Assembly: GCA_002842695.1 (NCBI GenBank)
Contig: PHDT01000008.1
Location: forward strand, 1 to 64,000
Direction of reading: 5' to 3'
Length of the DNA: 64,000 nucleotides
Origin: Bacteroidetes bacterium HGW-Bacteroidetes-10
GTDB lineage: Bacteria > Bacteroidota > Bacteroidia > Bacteroidales > UBA932
The notes under the pieces: model-generated
What the model was told of the DNA's origin: nothing
The model's database searches: none
What the model saw: the letters and a program-made list of their open reading frames with translations, nothing else
Position numbers and translations under genes: made by a program
Shown: positions 41,363-49,230 of the stretch, piece after piece
Numbering within the stretch: position 1 is the stretch's first letter
Layout of the letters: each line of letters begins with the position of its first letter

Positions 41363-43891
41363 CTAAAAAATGGCTAACCTCACACCTGCACTTGCATTAA
41401 TTCCAAAACCCCAGAACCCTCTGAAGCTGTTCATGGTGTGGTCGTACCCATCTTTTCCTCTTTCGATGTACTTGCTGTTTAGCATGTTGTTTACACTTCC
41501 AAAGAAAGTTGCCTCAAAACGGCCGAACTTTTCCATCCATGTTAAACCTGCATTTGCTACATGATAATCTGGCAATCTGAGGGAATTGCTCCTGTCGTCT
41601 GCGTTTTGTCTGCTTATTGGGTCAAAGTCTGCATACAGGCGGGAATTCCAGCGCCAGTCTGCATTCAGCCTTAATTGTCTCCACAATTTAATGTCTGCAA
41701 AGAGTCCCGCCTGAGTCTGCGGAGCGTCTCCCACTGCAAGGCCGTCGCTGTATACATTTATTTGTCCCATCTCAACTCCTGAATAGTTGTCGTAAATAAT
41801 TGCTGAGACATCGTTCTTCCACTTCCAGCTCCCGATTGATCCGTAAGCTCTCAGTTTCAGCCAGTGCCAGGGGGTAAATTCTGCATCGGCCTCAATACCA
41901 ATATGCAAAGCATCCAGCCCCTGCACCATGTATCTGTGTGCAATATTGTCAAACTGTTGTTTATAGGGGTCGGACATAATAGTTTTGTTCTTCCAGTATG
42001 CAGCATATGCTGTTGCTTCCACTGATCCCCTGTCAAAAATGAACCGGTAACCCAGCTCGCTGAGAATATTCTTCTCGTTCTTTACTCCTTTTGTTATTTC
42101 ATTGTTCCCGCCTGAGAAAAATACATCAGAATAGGGAAGGCGGCTGTAAATTGCAGCATTCAGATAGAGAGAGCTGTTGCGGCTTATTTTGCGCAGGGCG
42201 CCTCCCTTGATGCTGTAACCGGCGGCGGTTGCCACATCGCTGTGGTAATCGTTTATGTAGTTGTATTTGTCCCATCTCTGATTGGTGCTTCCCATTGCGG
42301 AGGCGCCCAGTCTCACTTCCCACTCCTCACTGCTGTAGTTTGCCATTGCATAGGCAGTCAGGTGGCTTATGATTTTGCCGTTATCTGTACGGATATGATC
42401 TCCAACTACTTTGTTTGTATTCCTGCCTGCAAGACCGGCCAGTGACTTGCCCTCATAATCTTCAAACCAGAAATCGCCTCCCAGAAGGTCTGTGATTAAC
42501 TCCTTCTCCCATGTAGAGTAAAACTGATAATGGAGCCCGGCTGTGTATGTAATTCCGTTATTCGCCTTATAAGTTGCATTGCTCTTGAATCCGGTCTGAG
42601 TGTGTCCGGCAAGGTAGTCGGTCAGGATATTGTACGAAGAGCCGTCGGTTCTGCGGTTTACTGCAATAGCAGTATCCCAGTCTATGTACCCGTCCTTTTG
42701 AAAATCAATCAGCCTTTTAGCATTTGACTCAGACCATCTGCCTCCGCCGTTTCCTACCGAAACATAGGCTGTGTTTGAGAGCTCAAAACCGTTACCGGAA
42801 TTGTAAAAATGATGAAGGGTAACGTAAGGTTTGTGGTAAAAATTCTCACTTAGGTTAAATGGTACTCTTTTAATTTCAGATGAGCCCTCAGAAACCGGCA
42901 TATTTCTGTAACCCCAGTTTTTGCTGTAGCCGAGTCCGTAAACATCAACCTCTGAGGCACTCAGCCTTGCGCTTCGCTGCTCATGCCTTTCCGGCGAACC
43001 CAGTGCTGTAAGAAGCAGCGAGTGGCGGTTGTTAATCCGTTTGCTGATGTTAACCATATACGCCCATGAGTTCACATCTGTCTGCTGAACATACCCGCTG
43101 CCAAAAGCATAAGAGGCCATGGCAGAAACAGCCCATCCGCCCTTTAGCTTTCCGCTGTTCATGCTGACAAAGCTTTTCCCCTGACCATAGCTGGTATAGA
43201 AGAGACCAGCAGATGCCGATGCCTTTGTCTGAGGAGTTGTTGTAATGATGTTGATAGTTCCGCCCACGGAGTTGTCTGAAAGCATTGAGCCCCCAATTCC
43301 TTTCTGCACCTGTATGGTGTGAGTTGCATCTGCAAGCCCCAGCCAGTTGTTCCAGAACATGTTTCCGGTAACGAGTCCCGAAACAGGAATCCCGTTAAGC
43401 ATTACAGAAATGTTCTCCTGTTTGAATCCCCGGATGTTTATCCTTGCATCTCCATAGCTGCCACTTTCGCTGGTTGCATAGATGCCGGGAATATCCCTTA
43501 CGAGCTCGGGATAGGTGCTCCCAATTGCACGCCTCTCAATTTGCTCCCTGTTAACGCTTTTAAGCCTAAGCGGGCTCCTCCTTTCGTTAAGCACAGATGC
43601 CGTAAGAACAATCTCCCTCAGGTTTGCCTGAAGAGTACTGTCCTGCCCGGAAACTGCATAAACAGTGTCAGGAGACAAAATCTCCGCATTGCCTGAAGAT
43701 GGCATTTCCAAAGGATTTTTGGCCTGAGAGTTTTCTGCTGCTGAATTAGCTTTTGCTGAACTGATTTCTGCTGACTCGGCTCGCGCCGGCTTTACAGCTG
43801 CTGCAGATACCTGAATTGACGCTCCGCCCAGGAGCAGAAGGGCAATGCCACCGGCAATGACCCTTGTGTAGAGTATTGTGTTGTGTTTCAT
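41363..43891 (-). CDS. TonB-dependent outer-membrane receptor under FMN riboswitch, probable flavin transporter
   Basis: An 842-aa receptor. A signal peptide (MKHNTILYTRVIAGGIALLL) precedes a low-complexity Ala/Ser/Glu region. The plug (about 110-230) has INIRGFKQENISVMLNGIPV and GSMLSDNSVGGTINIIT, and the remainder is a 22-strand barrel. Start: ATG 43891, although the frame is open for 138 bp upstream, because that stretch is the riboswitch. FMN riboswitch control implies that the gene is switched off when flavin is plentiful, so the ligand is probably riboflavin or FMN. That is an inference from regulation, not from receptor sequence. Confidence 0.9.
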   Translation of the reverse strand: MKHNTILYTRVIAGGIALLLLGGASIQVSAAAVKPARAESAEISSAKANSAAENSQAKNPLEMPSSGNAEILSPDTVYAVSGQDSTLQANLREIVLTASVLNERRSPLRLKSVNREQIERRAIGSTYPELVRDIPGIYATSESGSYGDARINIRGFKQENISVMLNGIPVSGLVTGNMFWNNWLGLADATHTIQVQKGIGGSMLSDNSVGGTINIITTTPQTKASASAGLFYTSYGQGKSFVSMNSGKLKGGWAVSAMASYAFGSGYVQQTDVNSWAYMVNISKRINNRHSLLLTALGSPERHEQRSARLSASEVDVYGLGYSKNWGYRNMPVSEGSSEIKRVPFNLSENFYHKPYVTLHHFYNSGNGFELSNTAYVSVGNGGGRWSESNAKRLIDFQKDGYIDWDTAIAVNRRTDGSSYNILTDYLAGHTQTGFKSNATYKANNGITYTAGLHYQFYSTWEKELITDLLGGDFWFEDYEGKSLAGLAGRNTNKVVGDHIRTDNGKIISHLTAYAMANYSSEEWEVRLGASAMGSTNQRWDKYNYINDYHSDVATAAGYSIKGGALRKISRNSSLYLNAAIYSRLPYSDVFFSGGNNEITKGVKNEKNILSELGYRFIFDRGSVEATAYAAYWKNKTIMSDPYKQQFDNIAHRYMVQGLDALHIGIEADAEFTPWHWLKLRAYGSIGSWKWKNDVSAIIYDNYSGVEMGQINVYSDGLAVGDAPQTQAGLFADIKLWRQLRLNADWRWNSRLYADFDPISRQNADDRSNSLRLPDYHVANAGLTWMEKFGRFEATFFGSVNNMLNSKYIERGKDGYDHTMNSFRGFWGFGINASAGVRLAIF

Positions 43892-43895
43892 ATTT

Positions 43896-44004
43896 TCTTC
43901 TTCCTTCCAGACTTTAACTGTCGGTACCGTAGTTACAACGGTTCTGCCATTTACGGCTCGCGGACTATACCGCCGATCGGGAATCACACCCTGCCCTGAA
44001 GATT
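43896..44004 (-). promoter_or_regulatory. FMN riboswitch (RFN element)
   Basis: On the minus strand the leader contains ATCTTCAGGGCAGGGTG, then ATTCCCGATCGGCGG, AGTCCGCGAGCC, and finally CCGACAGTTAAAGTCTGG with GGAAGGAAGAAGA. These are the conserved blocks of the RFN element in order, forming the six-helix FMN-binding fold. The 3' end lies 4 bp from the receptor ATG, and the last stretch is purine-rich, so translational control by hiding the ribosome binding site is likely. Confidence 0.95.
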
Positions 44005-44016
44005 TTTTAACGGCGG

Positions 44017-44047
44017 CAAAGATATACAAAAAATATTTCCCGCCAAA
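44017..44047 (-). promoter_or_regulatory. Promoter for the FMN-riboswitch transcript
   Basis: On the minus strand TTTG (44044-44047) and TATCTTTG (44017-44024) are 19 bp apart, a complete Bacteroidetes promoter. The transcription start would fall near 44010, just upstream of the riboswitch. Confidence 0.75.
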
Positions 44048-44089
44048 TTGCCGGTCGCAGGTCGGAATGCTGAAGCGCAGGGGTGCCTT

Positions 44090-44195
44090 GCCTCAGAGGT
44101 AAAGTGTCAAATATTTGTAGGTTAGCATTTTATGCAATTTTCAATATTTCGCTAAATCCTTGTTTATTAATCATTTGACACTTTACCTCTGAGGC
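44090..44195. repeat. Left inverted repeat pair (REPIN-like)
   Basis: Arms 44090-44112 and 44173-44195 are exact reverse complements of 23 bp, beginning GCCTCAGAGGTAAAGTGTC. Each arm has an inner CCTC-A-GAGG mini-palindrome. The 60-bp spacer is AT-rich. A 23-bp stem with long loop could form in single-stranded DNA. Confidence 0.85.
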
Positions 44196-44292
44196 GGCGG
44201 TGTGGCTCTTGGACTGAATTGTGTTTAGATGTTGTAATTTCAAACTTATTTTGTAGCTTTAAATCAACTTTTTAAAGAGGCGGAGGATTTTT

Positions 44293-45126
44293 ATGAGAAA
44301 GAAAAGAGTTATCACAGATGTGGGTATCTACCATATCTATCAGCAAGCAAATTCAAGAGTAATTATTTTTTATGATGATGAGGACAGAACTCAATTCTTA
44401 AGGCATGTAGCAGAAAGCTCCCGGTTATATGGTGTATCTGTATATGCTTATGTATTAATGGATAATCACTGGCACTTGCTTGTTAAAGCCACATATCTAA
44501 CCGAATTTGTGAAAAGGTATTTGTTGACTTATGTGAAATGGTACAATAGAAAGTATGGAAAGAGGGGGAATTTATGTAATGGACCATTTTCCAGTTCTCC
44601 AAAATCATCAATTCAAAGTATTGTAAACTGCATTTGTTATATAATTAACAACCCGGTTAAAGCCGGAATTTTTGACAAGCCGTTTAATTACAGATGGTCT
44701 TCAGCAAATCAGTATTTTGATGATATCATTAATTGCTCTAGTCAGCTTCCTGTTGATTATTCTATCTTAAAAATTAATTTTTCGAACAAAACCGACTTCT
44801 GTAAATTCATTATTAATTCACAGCACGACATTGACGACTTCAAGGAGGGCATGGATTTAAATTTTCCCGTTAAGCATTCAGAACTTTCTGAAAAACTAGT
44901 ACAATTACTTAATAACAGATCTTTGTATGAATTGTCAAGAAATGAAATAGTTATAATGATTCTTTATTTCGTAAATAAAACAAATGCATCTTACGTACAA
45001 ATAGCAACTCTTATGCATGTTAGTTACACATTTGTAAGAGATGTTGCGAAAGGTAGATTAGCCTCAGAGGTAAAGTGTCAAATAGCACGTAATCACCAAC
45101 TTAGGAATTTTGCGAATAAGTCATAA
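44293..45126 (+). CDS. REP-associated Y1 (HUH) transposase, RAYT
   Basis: A 277-aa single-stranded DNA transposase of the IS200-like Y1 superfamily. The HUH motif is DNHWHLL (His59, His61), and the probable catalytic Tyr116 lies in CYIINNPVKAG, the usual RAYT block. The C-terminal domain (about 213-255) looks like an HTH: SYVQIATLMHVSYTFVRDVAKGR. The gene is visibly AT-richer than its neighbours, and a GGAGG sequence lies 7 bp before the ATG, unusual here. Its codons 257-264 (ASEVKCQI) are encoded by the repeat at 45061-45083, so the gene ends inside the right repeat pair. Confidence 0.9.
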   Translation: MRKKRVITDVGIYHIYQQANSRVIIFYDDEDRTQFLRHVAESSRLYGVSVYAYVLMDNHWHLLVKATYLTEFVKRYLLTYVKWYNRKYGKRGNLCNGPFSSSPKSSIQSIVNCICYIINNPVKAGIFDKPFNYRWSSANQYFDDIINCSSQLPVDYSILKINFSNKTDFCKFIINSQHDIDDFKEGMDLNFPVKHSELSEKLVQLLNNRSLYELSRNEIVIMILYFVNKTNASYVQIATLMHVSYTFVRDVAKGRLASEVKCQIARNHQLRNFANKS

Positions 45127-45166
45127 ATTACAATTAGTCAGCTATTTGACACTTTACCTCTGAGGC
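45061..45166. repeat. Right inverted repeat pair overlapping the RAYT 3' end
   Basis: Arms 45061-45086 and 45141-45166 match over 26 bp (the common 23 plus AGC/GCT). Arm one lies in the coding frame; the stop codon (45124-45126) is in the 60-bp spacer. The outer span is 106 bp, equal to the left pair. Confidence 0.85.
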
Positions 45167-45194
45167 AACAGCTTTCTACTCGTCTACCAAGCAT

Positions 45195-45227
45195 AAAAAA
45201 CGCGCTCCTATTTGAAGCGCGTTTTTA
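45195..45227. terminator. Bidirectional intrinsic terminator
   Basis: AAAAACGCGCT (45196-45206) pairs perfectly with AGCGCGTTTTT (45216-45226) around a 9-nt loop, with T runs on both strands. It can end both the RAYT transcript and the minus-strand tsf transcript. Confidence 0.8.
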
Positions 45228-45285
45228 TTATTGGAACTAACTCAGGGTTAATTCTTTGTGAAATTACATTTGTAATCTCGGAGAA

Positions 45286-46110
45286 TTAGTCGTTGAGTGA
45301 GTATCTGAAGAAGCCTGTTACCTTTACTTCCGGATCTACGGTTTTAAGGTAAGCGGCAACTGAAAGTTTACCATCGTGAACGAATGTCTGATCTTCGAGA
45401 GTGCTCTCCTTGAAGAACTTGTTAAGTTTGCCCTGGGCAATTTGCTCAACCATGTTCTCAGGCTTACCCTCTTCGCGAATCTGAACGCGGTAGATTTCAA
45501 GCTCTTTTTCGATTACTTCCTGAGGGCAGTTATCCCTGTTTACAGATACAGGGTTCATTGCTGTAACCTGCATTGCAATTTCGTCACCTACATTCTCGCT
45601 TACTTTCTTAGAGAAACCAACTACAGTTGCAACTTTACCATTTGTGTGGATATAAGTTGAAATGTATGGAGCCTCGATTTTTGCGTAGAATGGAATAGCG
45701 TGCTTTTCGCCGCTCTTTCCTGTTTGCTGGGTGATTGCCTCTTCGATTGTCTGTGAGCCGTATTTAACAGCCATAAGACCCTCAAGGTTTGCAGGCATGC
45801 TCTCAAGAGCTGCTTGTGCAATACCATTGGCAAGTTGCTGGAACTCTGCGTTTTTAGCTACGAAGTCAGTTTCGCAACCAAGGCATGTAAGGATAGCTTT
45901 AGTTTTGTCTGCATTTGCAAGAGCAATTACAGAACCCTCGGTAGTATCGCGGTCTGCTCTTTTAGCTGCTACGAGTTTACCTTTTTCGCGAATGATGTCT
46001 TTTGCTTTGTCAAAATCTCCGTTTGCTTCAACGAGGGCACTTTTACAGTCCATCATTCCGGCACCGGTCATCTGGCGCAGTTTGGCAACATCTGTTGCTT
46101 TGATTTCCAT
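45286..46110 (-). CDS. tsf: Elongation factor Ts
   Basis: A 274-aa translation factor that reloads EF-Tu with GTP. The N-terminal TDVAKLRQMTGAGMMDCKSAL and the TDFVAKNAEF core are diagnostic. Length is normal for Bacteroidetes. It follows rpsB by 53 bp in the rplM-rpsI-rpsB-tsf cluster. Confidence 0.98.
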   Translation of the reverse strand: MEIKATDVAKLRQMTGAGMMDCKSALVEANGDFDKAKDIIREKGKLVAAKRADRDTTEGSVIALANADKTKAILTCLGCETDFVAKNAEFQQLANGIAQAALESMPANLEGLMAVKYGSQTIEEAITQQTGKSGEKHAIPFYAKIEAPYISTYIHTNGKVATVVGFSKKVSENVGDEIAMQVTAMNPVSVNRDNCPQEVIEKELEIYRVQIREEGKPENMVEQIAQGKLNKFFKESTLEDQTFVHDGKLSVAAYLKTVDPEVKVTGFFRYSLND

Positions 46111-46163
46111 ATTCTGTATAAAATAAAGAAGTTATTACTTATTAATTCTGTGTGAGATCGAGA

Positions 46164-47072
46164 TTACTCAGCAGCTGCCTCTTCTCCTGCCACTTCAGCA
46201 GCCGGAGCTTCAACAACAGGAACTTCAGCAACCGGAGCCTCTGCAGGAGATGCAGGAGCTGTAGCTGCAAATGCTGCTGCAATATCTACATCGGCCTTGG
46301 CAGATGCGTTTTTGCGAACGCGTGTTCTCTTGCCTTCTGGTGCAGATTCCTTAGATTCAGTCTGAACCTCTTTCTCTTTCTCCATTTTCCTCTCTGACAA
46401 TCCTTCAGCAACGGCCATTGAAAGTCTCTCCATAATGAGAGCGATAGACTTAGCTGCATCGTCATTTGCCGGGATCACGTAATCAATCGGACCTGGATCG
46501 CAACATGTATCAACCATCGCGATTACCGGAATGTTAAGACGATTTGCCTCTTTAACGGCGTTCATTTCTTTCTGGATGTCAACTACGAACAGTGCAGAAG
46601 GGAGTCTGTTGAGGTCTGCGATAGAACCGAGGTTCTTCTCGAGTTTAGCCCTCTGACGTGTAACCTGAAGTTTCTCGCGTTTTGCAAGAGTTTCAAATGT
46701 ACCGTCTGTCATCATCTTGTCGATGGTGTTCATCTTCTTCACCGCCTTGCGGATAGTAGGGAAGTTTGTAAGCATACCACCTGGCCAGCGCTCAGTAACG
46801 TATGGCATGTTTACGCTTTTTGAATATTCGGCAACGATATCTTTTGCCTGTTTCTTTGTAGCTACGAAAAGAATTTTGCGTCCGGCACGAGCCAGTTGCT
46901 TCATTACATTTGCAGCCTCATCTATTTTGATAACGGTCTTGTGCAGGTCAATGATGTGAATCCCGTTCTTCTCCATGAAGATATAAGGAGCCATCTTTGG
47001 ATTCCATTTTCTCTTAAGGTGACCGAAGTGTACACCTGCATCAAGTAGTTCTTGGAAATTAGTTCTAGGCAT
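46164..47072 (-). CDS. rpsB: 30S ribosomal protein S2 with long acidic C-terminal tail
   Basis: A 302-aa ribosomal protein. The conserved core ends near residue 237; then comes a charged linker (KMEKEKEVQTESKESAPEGK) and an Ala/Pro/Val/Glu-rich tail with repeated APVAEV and VEAPAAE units. S2 in many bacteria lacks this tail, and tails of this kind are known in some Bacteroidetes. The 172-bp gap upstream to rpsI holds a structured leader. Confidence 0.97.
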   Translation of the reverse strand: MPRTNFQELLDAGVHFGHLKRKWNPKMAPYIFMEKNGIHIIDLHKTVIKIDEAANVMKQLARAGRKILFVATKKQAKDIVAEYSKSVNMPYVTERWPGGMLTNFPTIRKAVKKMNTIDKMMTDGTFETLAKREKLQVTRQRAKLEKNLGSIADLNRLPSALFVVDIQKEMNAVKEANRLNIPVIAMVDTCCDPGPIDYVIPANDDAAKSIALIMERLSMAVAEGLSERKMEKEKEVQTESKESAPEGKRTRVRKNASAKADVDIAAAFAATAPASPAEAPVAEVPVVEAPAAEVAGEEAAAE

Positions 47073-47115
47073 TTTTTTAATAATAAATGTTAGTTTTTTT
47101 TTCTCTTTACTTCAA

Positions 47116-47174
47116 CCGGGAGTAGCGGACTTTCCGATCTCCCTGATTTTCCGCGGAAGGACAAATTCCGGTAG
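47116..47174 (-). promoter_or_regulatory. Candidate structured leader upstream of rpsB
   Basis: On the minus strand a GGGAG arm (47139-47143) pairs with CTCCC (47118-47122), and inside it CGGA (47133-47136) pairs with TCCG (47126-47129). An outer ACC...GGT pairing and a TCCGCGGA palindrome (47150-47157) are near. This looks like a ribosomal-protein leader that could bind S2 and reduce translation. It does not match any leader I recognise, and the fold is from inspection only. Confidence 0.4.
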
Positions 47175-47244
47175 CTTTTAACAAGATCCTGAATTTTCTA
47201 TCCTTGCCGTGCAATAAATCAGTTTTCTGGTTAATAAATAAATA

Positions 47245-47634
47245 TTAACGTTTGCTGAATTGGAAGCGTCTGCGTGCACCAGGCTGACCAGGTTTCTTTC
47301 TCTCAACCTCTCTTGGGTCGCGGGTAAGAAGGCCATTTGACTTAAGTGTCGAACGGTAAGCTTCTGCATCAATTTTGCAGAGAGCGCGGGCTATACCAAG
47401 GCGGAGAGCCTCAGCCTGACCTTTAGTTCCACCACCATCCAGGTTAACTTTGATGTCAAACTGAGTAAGAGTGTTGGTAAGCTCAAGAGCCTGCTTCACG
47501 ATGTACTGCAGAGACTCATCAGGAAAATAGTTCTCCAGAGTTCTGTCGTTGATCGTAATGTTACCTTTACCTGAATTCACATAAACGCGAGCAACTGCTG
47601 ATTTTCGTCTTCCAAGGGCGTTAATTACTTCCAT
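47245..47634 (-). CDS. rpsI: 30S ribosomal protein S9
   Basis: A 129-aa protein with GRRKSAVARVYV at the start and the basic C-terminal RKKPGQPGARRRFQFSKR tail that reaches the P site tRNA. It starts 6 bp after rplM, the usual rplM-rpsI pair. Confidence 0.98.
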   Translation of the reverse strand: MEVINALGRRKSAVARVYVNSGKGNITINDRTLENYFPDESLQYIVKQALELTNTLTQFDIKVNLDGGGTKGQAEALRLGIARALCKIDAEAYRSTLKSNGLLTRDPREVERKKPGQPGARRRFQFSKR

Positions 47635-47640
47635 GCTCGT

Positions 47641-48093
47641 TTAAATTTCGTTTAAATTGATTTGTTTTGGTTGCTGTGCCTGATGCGGATGCTCTGCTCC
47701 TTCGTAAACGAAGAGATTGCGGAACAGCTGTGCTCCGAGGCGATTCTTTGGCAGCATGCCCTTCACGGCGTGCTCAACTACTGCCAGCGGCTTGCGATCC
47801 AGCAACTCCTTGGGAGAAGCAAATCTCTGTCCGCCGGGATACCCGGTGTGACGTACGTACACCTTGTCAGTCAACTTCTTTCCAGTCAGGCGGACCTTAG
47901 TTGCATTGACAATGATAACATTGTCCCCGCAGTCCACATGTGGAGTGTAGTTGGCTTTGTGCTTGCCGCGAAGGATGAGAGCAACCCTCGACGCAAGTCT
48001 TCCTAATACCAGGTCGGTTGCATCAATAACTACCCAGTTCTTTGTAACTGTAGCTTGATTTGCCGACACGGTCTTGTAGCTCAATGTGTCCAC
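47641..48093 (-). CDS. rplM: 50S ribosomal protein L13
   Basis: A 150-aa protein. WVVIDATDLVLGRLAS, HVDCGDNVIIVNA and the C-terminal NRLGAQLFRNLFVYEGAEHPH are typical; the MDTLSYKTVSAN start is the form seen in Bacteroidales. The 5' UTR starts near 48149 and carries CCCTA...TAGGG (48136-48149), a short hairpin at the mRNA 5' end. Confidence 0.98.
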   Translation of the reverse strand: MDTLSYKTVSANQATVTKNWVVIDATDLVLGRLASRVALILRGKHKANYTPHVDCGDNVIIVNATKVRLTGKKLTDKVYVRHTGYPGGQRFASPKELLDRKPLAVVEHAVKGMLPKNRLGAQLFRNLFVYEGAEHPHQAQQPKQINLNEI

Positions 48094-48154
48094 TTTGTTG
48101 ATTTTTAGATTAATACAATTTTTTTGTTGCGATTTCCCTATACATAGGGGGGTG

Positions 48155-48185
48155 CAAAGTTATAACTATTTTTTAAAGTGACAAA
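48155..48185 (-). promoter_or_regulatory. Promoter of the rplM-rpsI-rpsB-tsf cluster
   Basis: On the minus strand TTTG (48182-48185) and TAACTTTG (48155-48162) are 19 bp apart, a full match to the Bacteroidetes promoter. A plus-strand TACTTTTG at 48241-48248 serves the divergent dus gene. Confidence 0.75.
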
Positions 48186-48252
48186 ATCCAGCCCATTTCA
48201 AACCATATTTATGCCACTTTTTTATTATTGTTCAATTATCTACTTTTGCAGC

Positions 48253-49227
48253 ATGAAAATTGGAGAGACAGAACTGGGCGACAGGCCCCTCTTCCTTGCA
48301 CCTATGGAAGATGTTACAGATGCGTCGTTCCGTTACATTTGCAAGGAGTTTGGAGCAGATGTGATGTATACTGAATTCATATCTTCCGACGGTCTTATTA
48401 GAGATGCACGAAAGTCGCTTGAAAAGCTAAAGACATTCCCTTACGAAAGGCCCATCGGAATTCAGATTTACGGCCATATTCCCGAAGCAATGGTTGAGGC
48501 AGCCCAAATGGCAGAGGCTGCGGCACCATCTTTCATAGATATAAACTTTGGATGTCCTGTAAATAAGATTGCCAACAGAGGAGCCGGCTCCGGCATGATG
48601 CGCTATCCTGAGAAAATGATCGATATAACCCGCAGAGTTGTTGAGGCCGTGAAGCTGCCGGTTACAGTGAAGACCAGGCTGGGCTGGGACGAGGAGTCAA
48701 AAATTATTGTGGAACTGGCAGAACAGCTGCAGGATACCGGAATAGAAGCACTTACCATACACGGAAGAACAAGGTCGCAGCTTTACAGGGGAGAGGCAGA
48801 CTGGACCCTGATTGGAGAGATAAAGAAGAATCCAAGGATGAAGATTCCAATAATTGGGAATGGTGATATTTCAACACCGGAGGGAGCAAAAGAGGCATTT
48901 GAAAGATATGGAGTAGACGGCGTAATGGTTGGAAGAGCTACATACGGCCGCCCCTGGATTTTTAAAGAGATAAAGCATTACCTTGCAACCGGAGAGCACA
49001 TGCCTCCACTTACTGTTGAAGAAAAAGTCGAACTTGCAAAGAGGCACCTCCTAAAGTCGGTCGAAGTAAAGGGCGACAGGGTGGGAGTTCTTGAAATGAG
49101 GCGCCACCTCTCCAGCTATTTTAAATCCCTTCCTGATTTTAAGGCAACCCGTATGTTGCTTGTAACAGAAAACAGCCACGAGGAGCTGATAAAAATCCTC
49201 GACACTATAAAAGAAAAATACTGCTGA
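48253..49227 (+). CDS. dus: tRNA-dihydrouridine synthase, DusB type
   Basis: A 324-aa FMN enzyme that reduces uridines in tRNA. The start MKIGETELGDRPLFLAPMED, INFGCPVNKI with the catalytic Cys, VTVKTRLGWD, and IPIIGNGDISTPEGA are Dus motifs. An open frame runs 75 bp further upstream, but it crosses the TACTTTTG promoter element (48241-48248) and lacks the family start, so ATG 48253 is used. Ends 3 bp before lpxK. Confidence 0.94.
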   Translation: MKIGETELGDRPLFLAPMEDVTDASFRYICKEFGADVMYTEFISSDGLIRDARKSLEKLKTFPYERPIGIQIYGHIPEAMVEAAQMAEAAAPSFIDINFGCPVNKIANRGAGSGMMRYPEKMIDITRRVVEAVKLPVTVKTRLGWDEESKIIVELAEQLQDTGIEALTIHGRTRSQLYRGEADWTLIGEIKKNPRMKIPIIGNGDISTPEGAKEAFERYGVDGVMVGRATYGRPWIFKEIKHYLATGEHMPPLTVEEKVELAKRHLLKSVEVKGDRVGVLEMRRHLSSYFKSLPDFKATRMLLVTENSHEELIKILDTIKEKYC

Positions 49228-49230
49228 CAG

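Larger units (their letters stand above)
44088..45168. mobile_element. RAYT transposase unit bracketed by inverted repeat pairs
   Basis: A Y1 transposase gene lies between four copies of one 23-bp sequence. Copies: 44090-44112 (+), 44173-44195 (-), 45061-45083 (+) and 45144-45166 (-). The outermost copies match inversely over at least 25 bp (44088-44112 and 45144-45168). Each pair spans 106 bp and encloses 60 bp. This fits REP-associated tyrosine transposases and their REPIN-type elements. No target duplication was sought or seen. Confidence 0.75.

Noticed and set aside
43892-44029. An N-terminal extension of the TonB receptor by 46 codons
   Set aside because: The frame is open there, but the bases are the FMN riboswitch and the extension has no signal peptide at its start.
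44090-45166. A CRISPR array formed by the repeated 23-mer
   Set aside because: There are only four copies in alternate orientation and a transposase lies between them; no regular spacer array and no cas gene.
44088-45168. A classical DDE-type insertion sequence with terminal inverted repeats
   Set aside because: The outer copies do look like terminal repeats, but the encoded enzyme is Y1/HUH and the inner copies form REPIN-like pairs, so a RAYT unit fits better.
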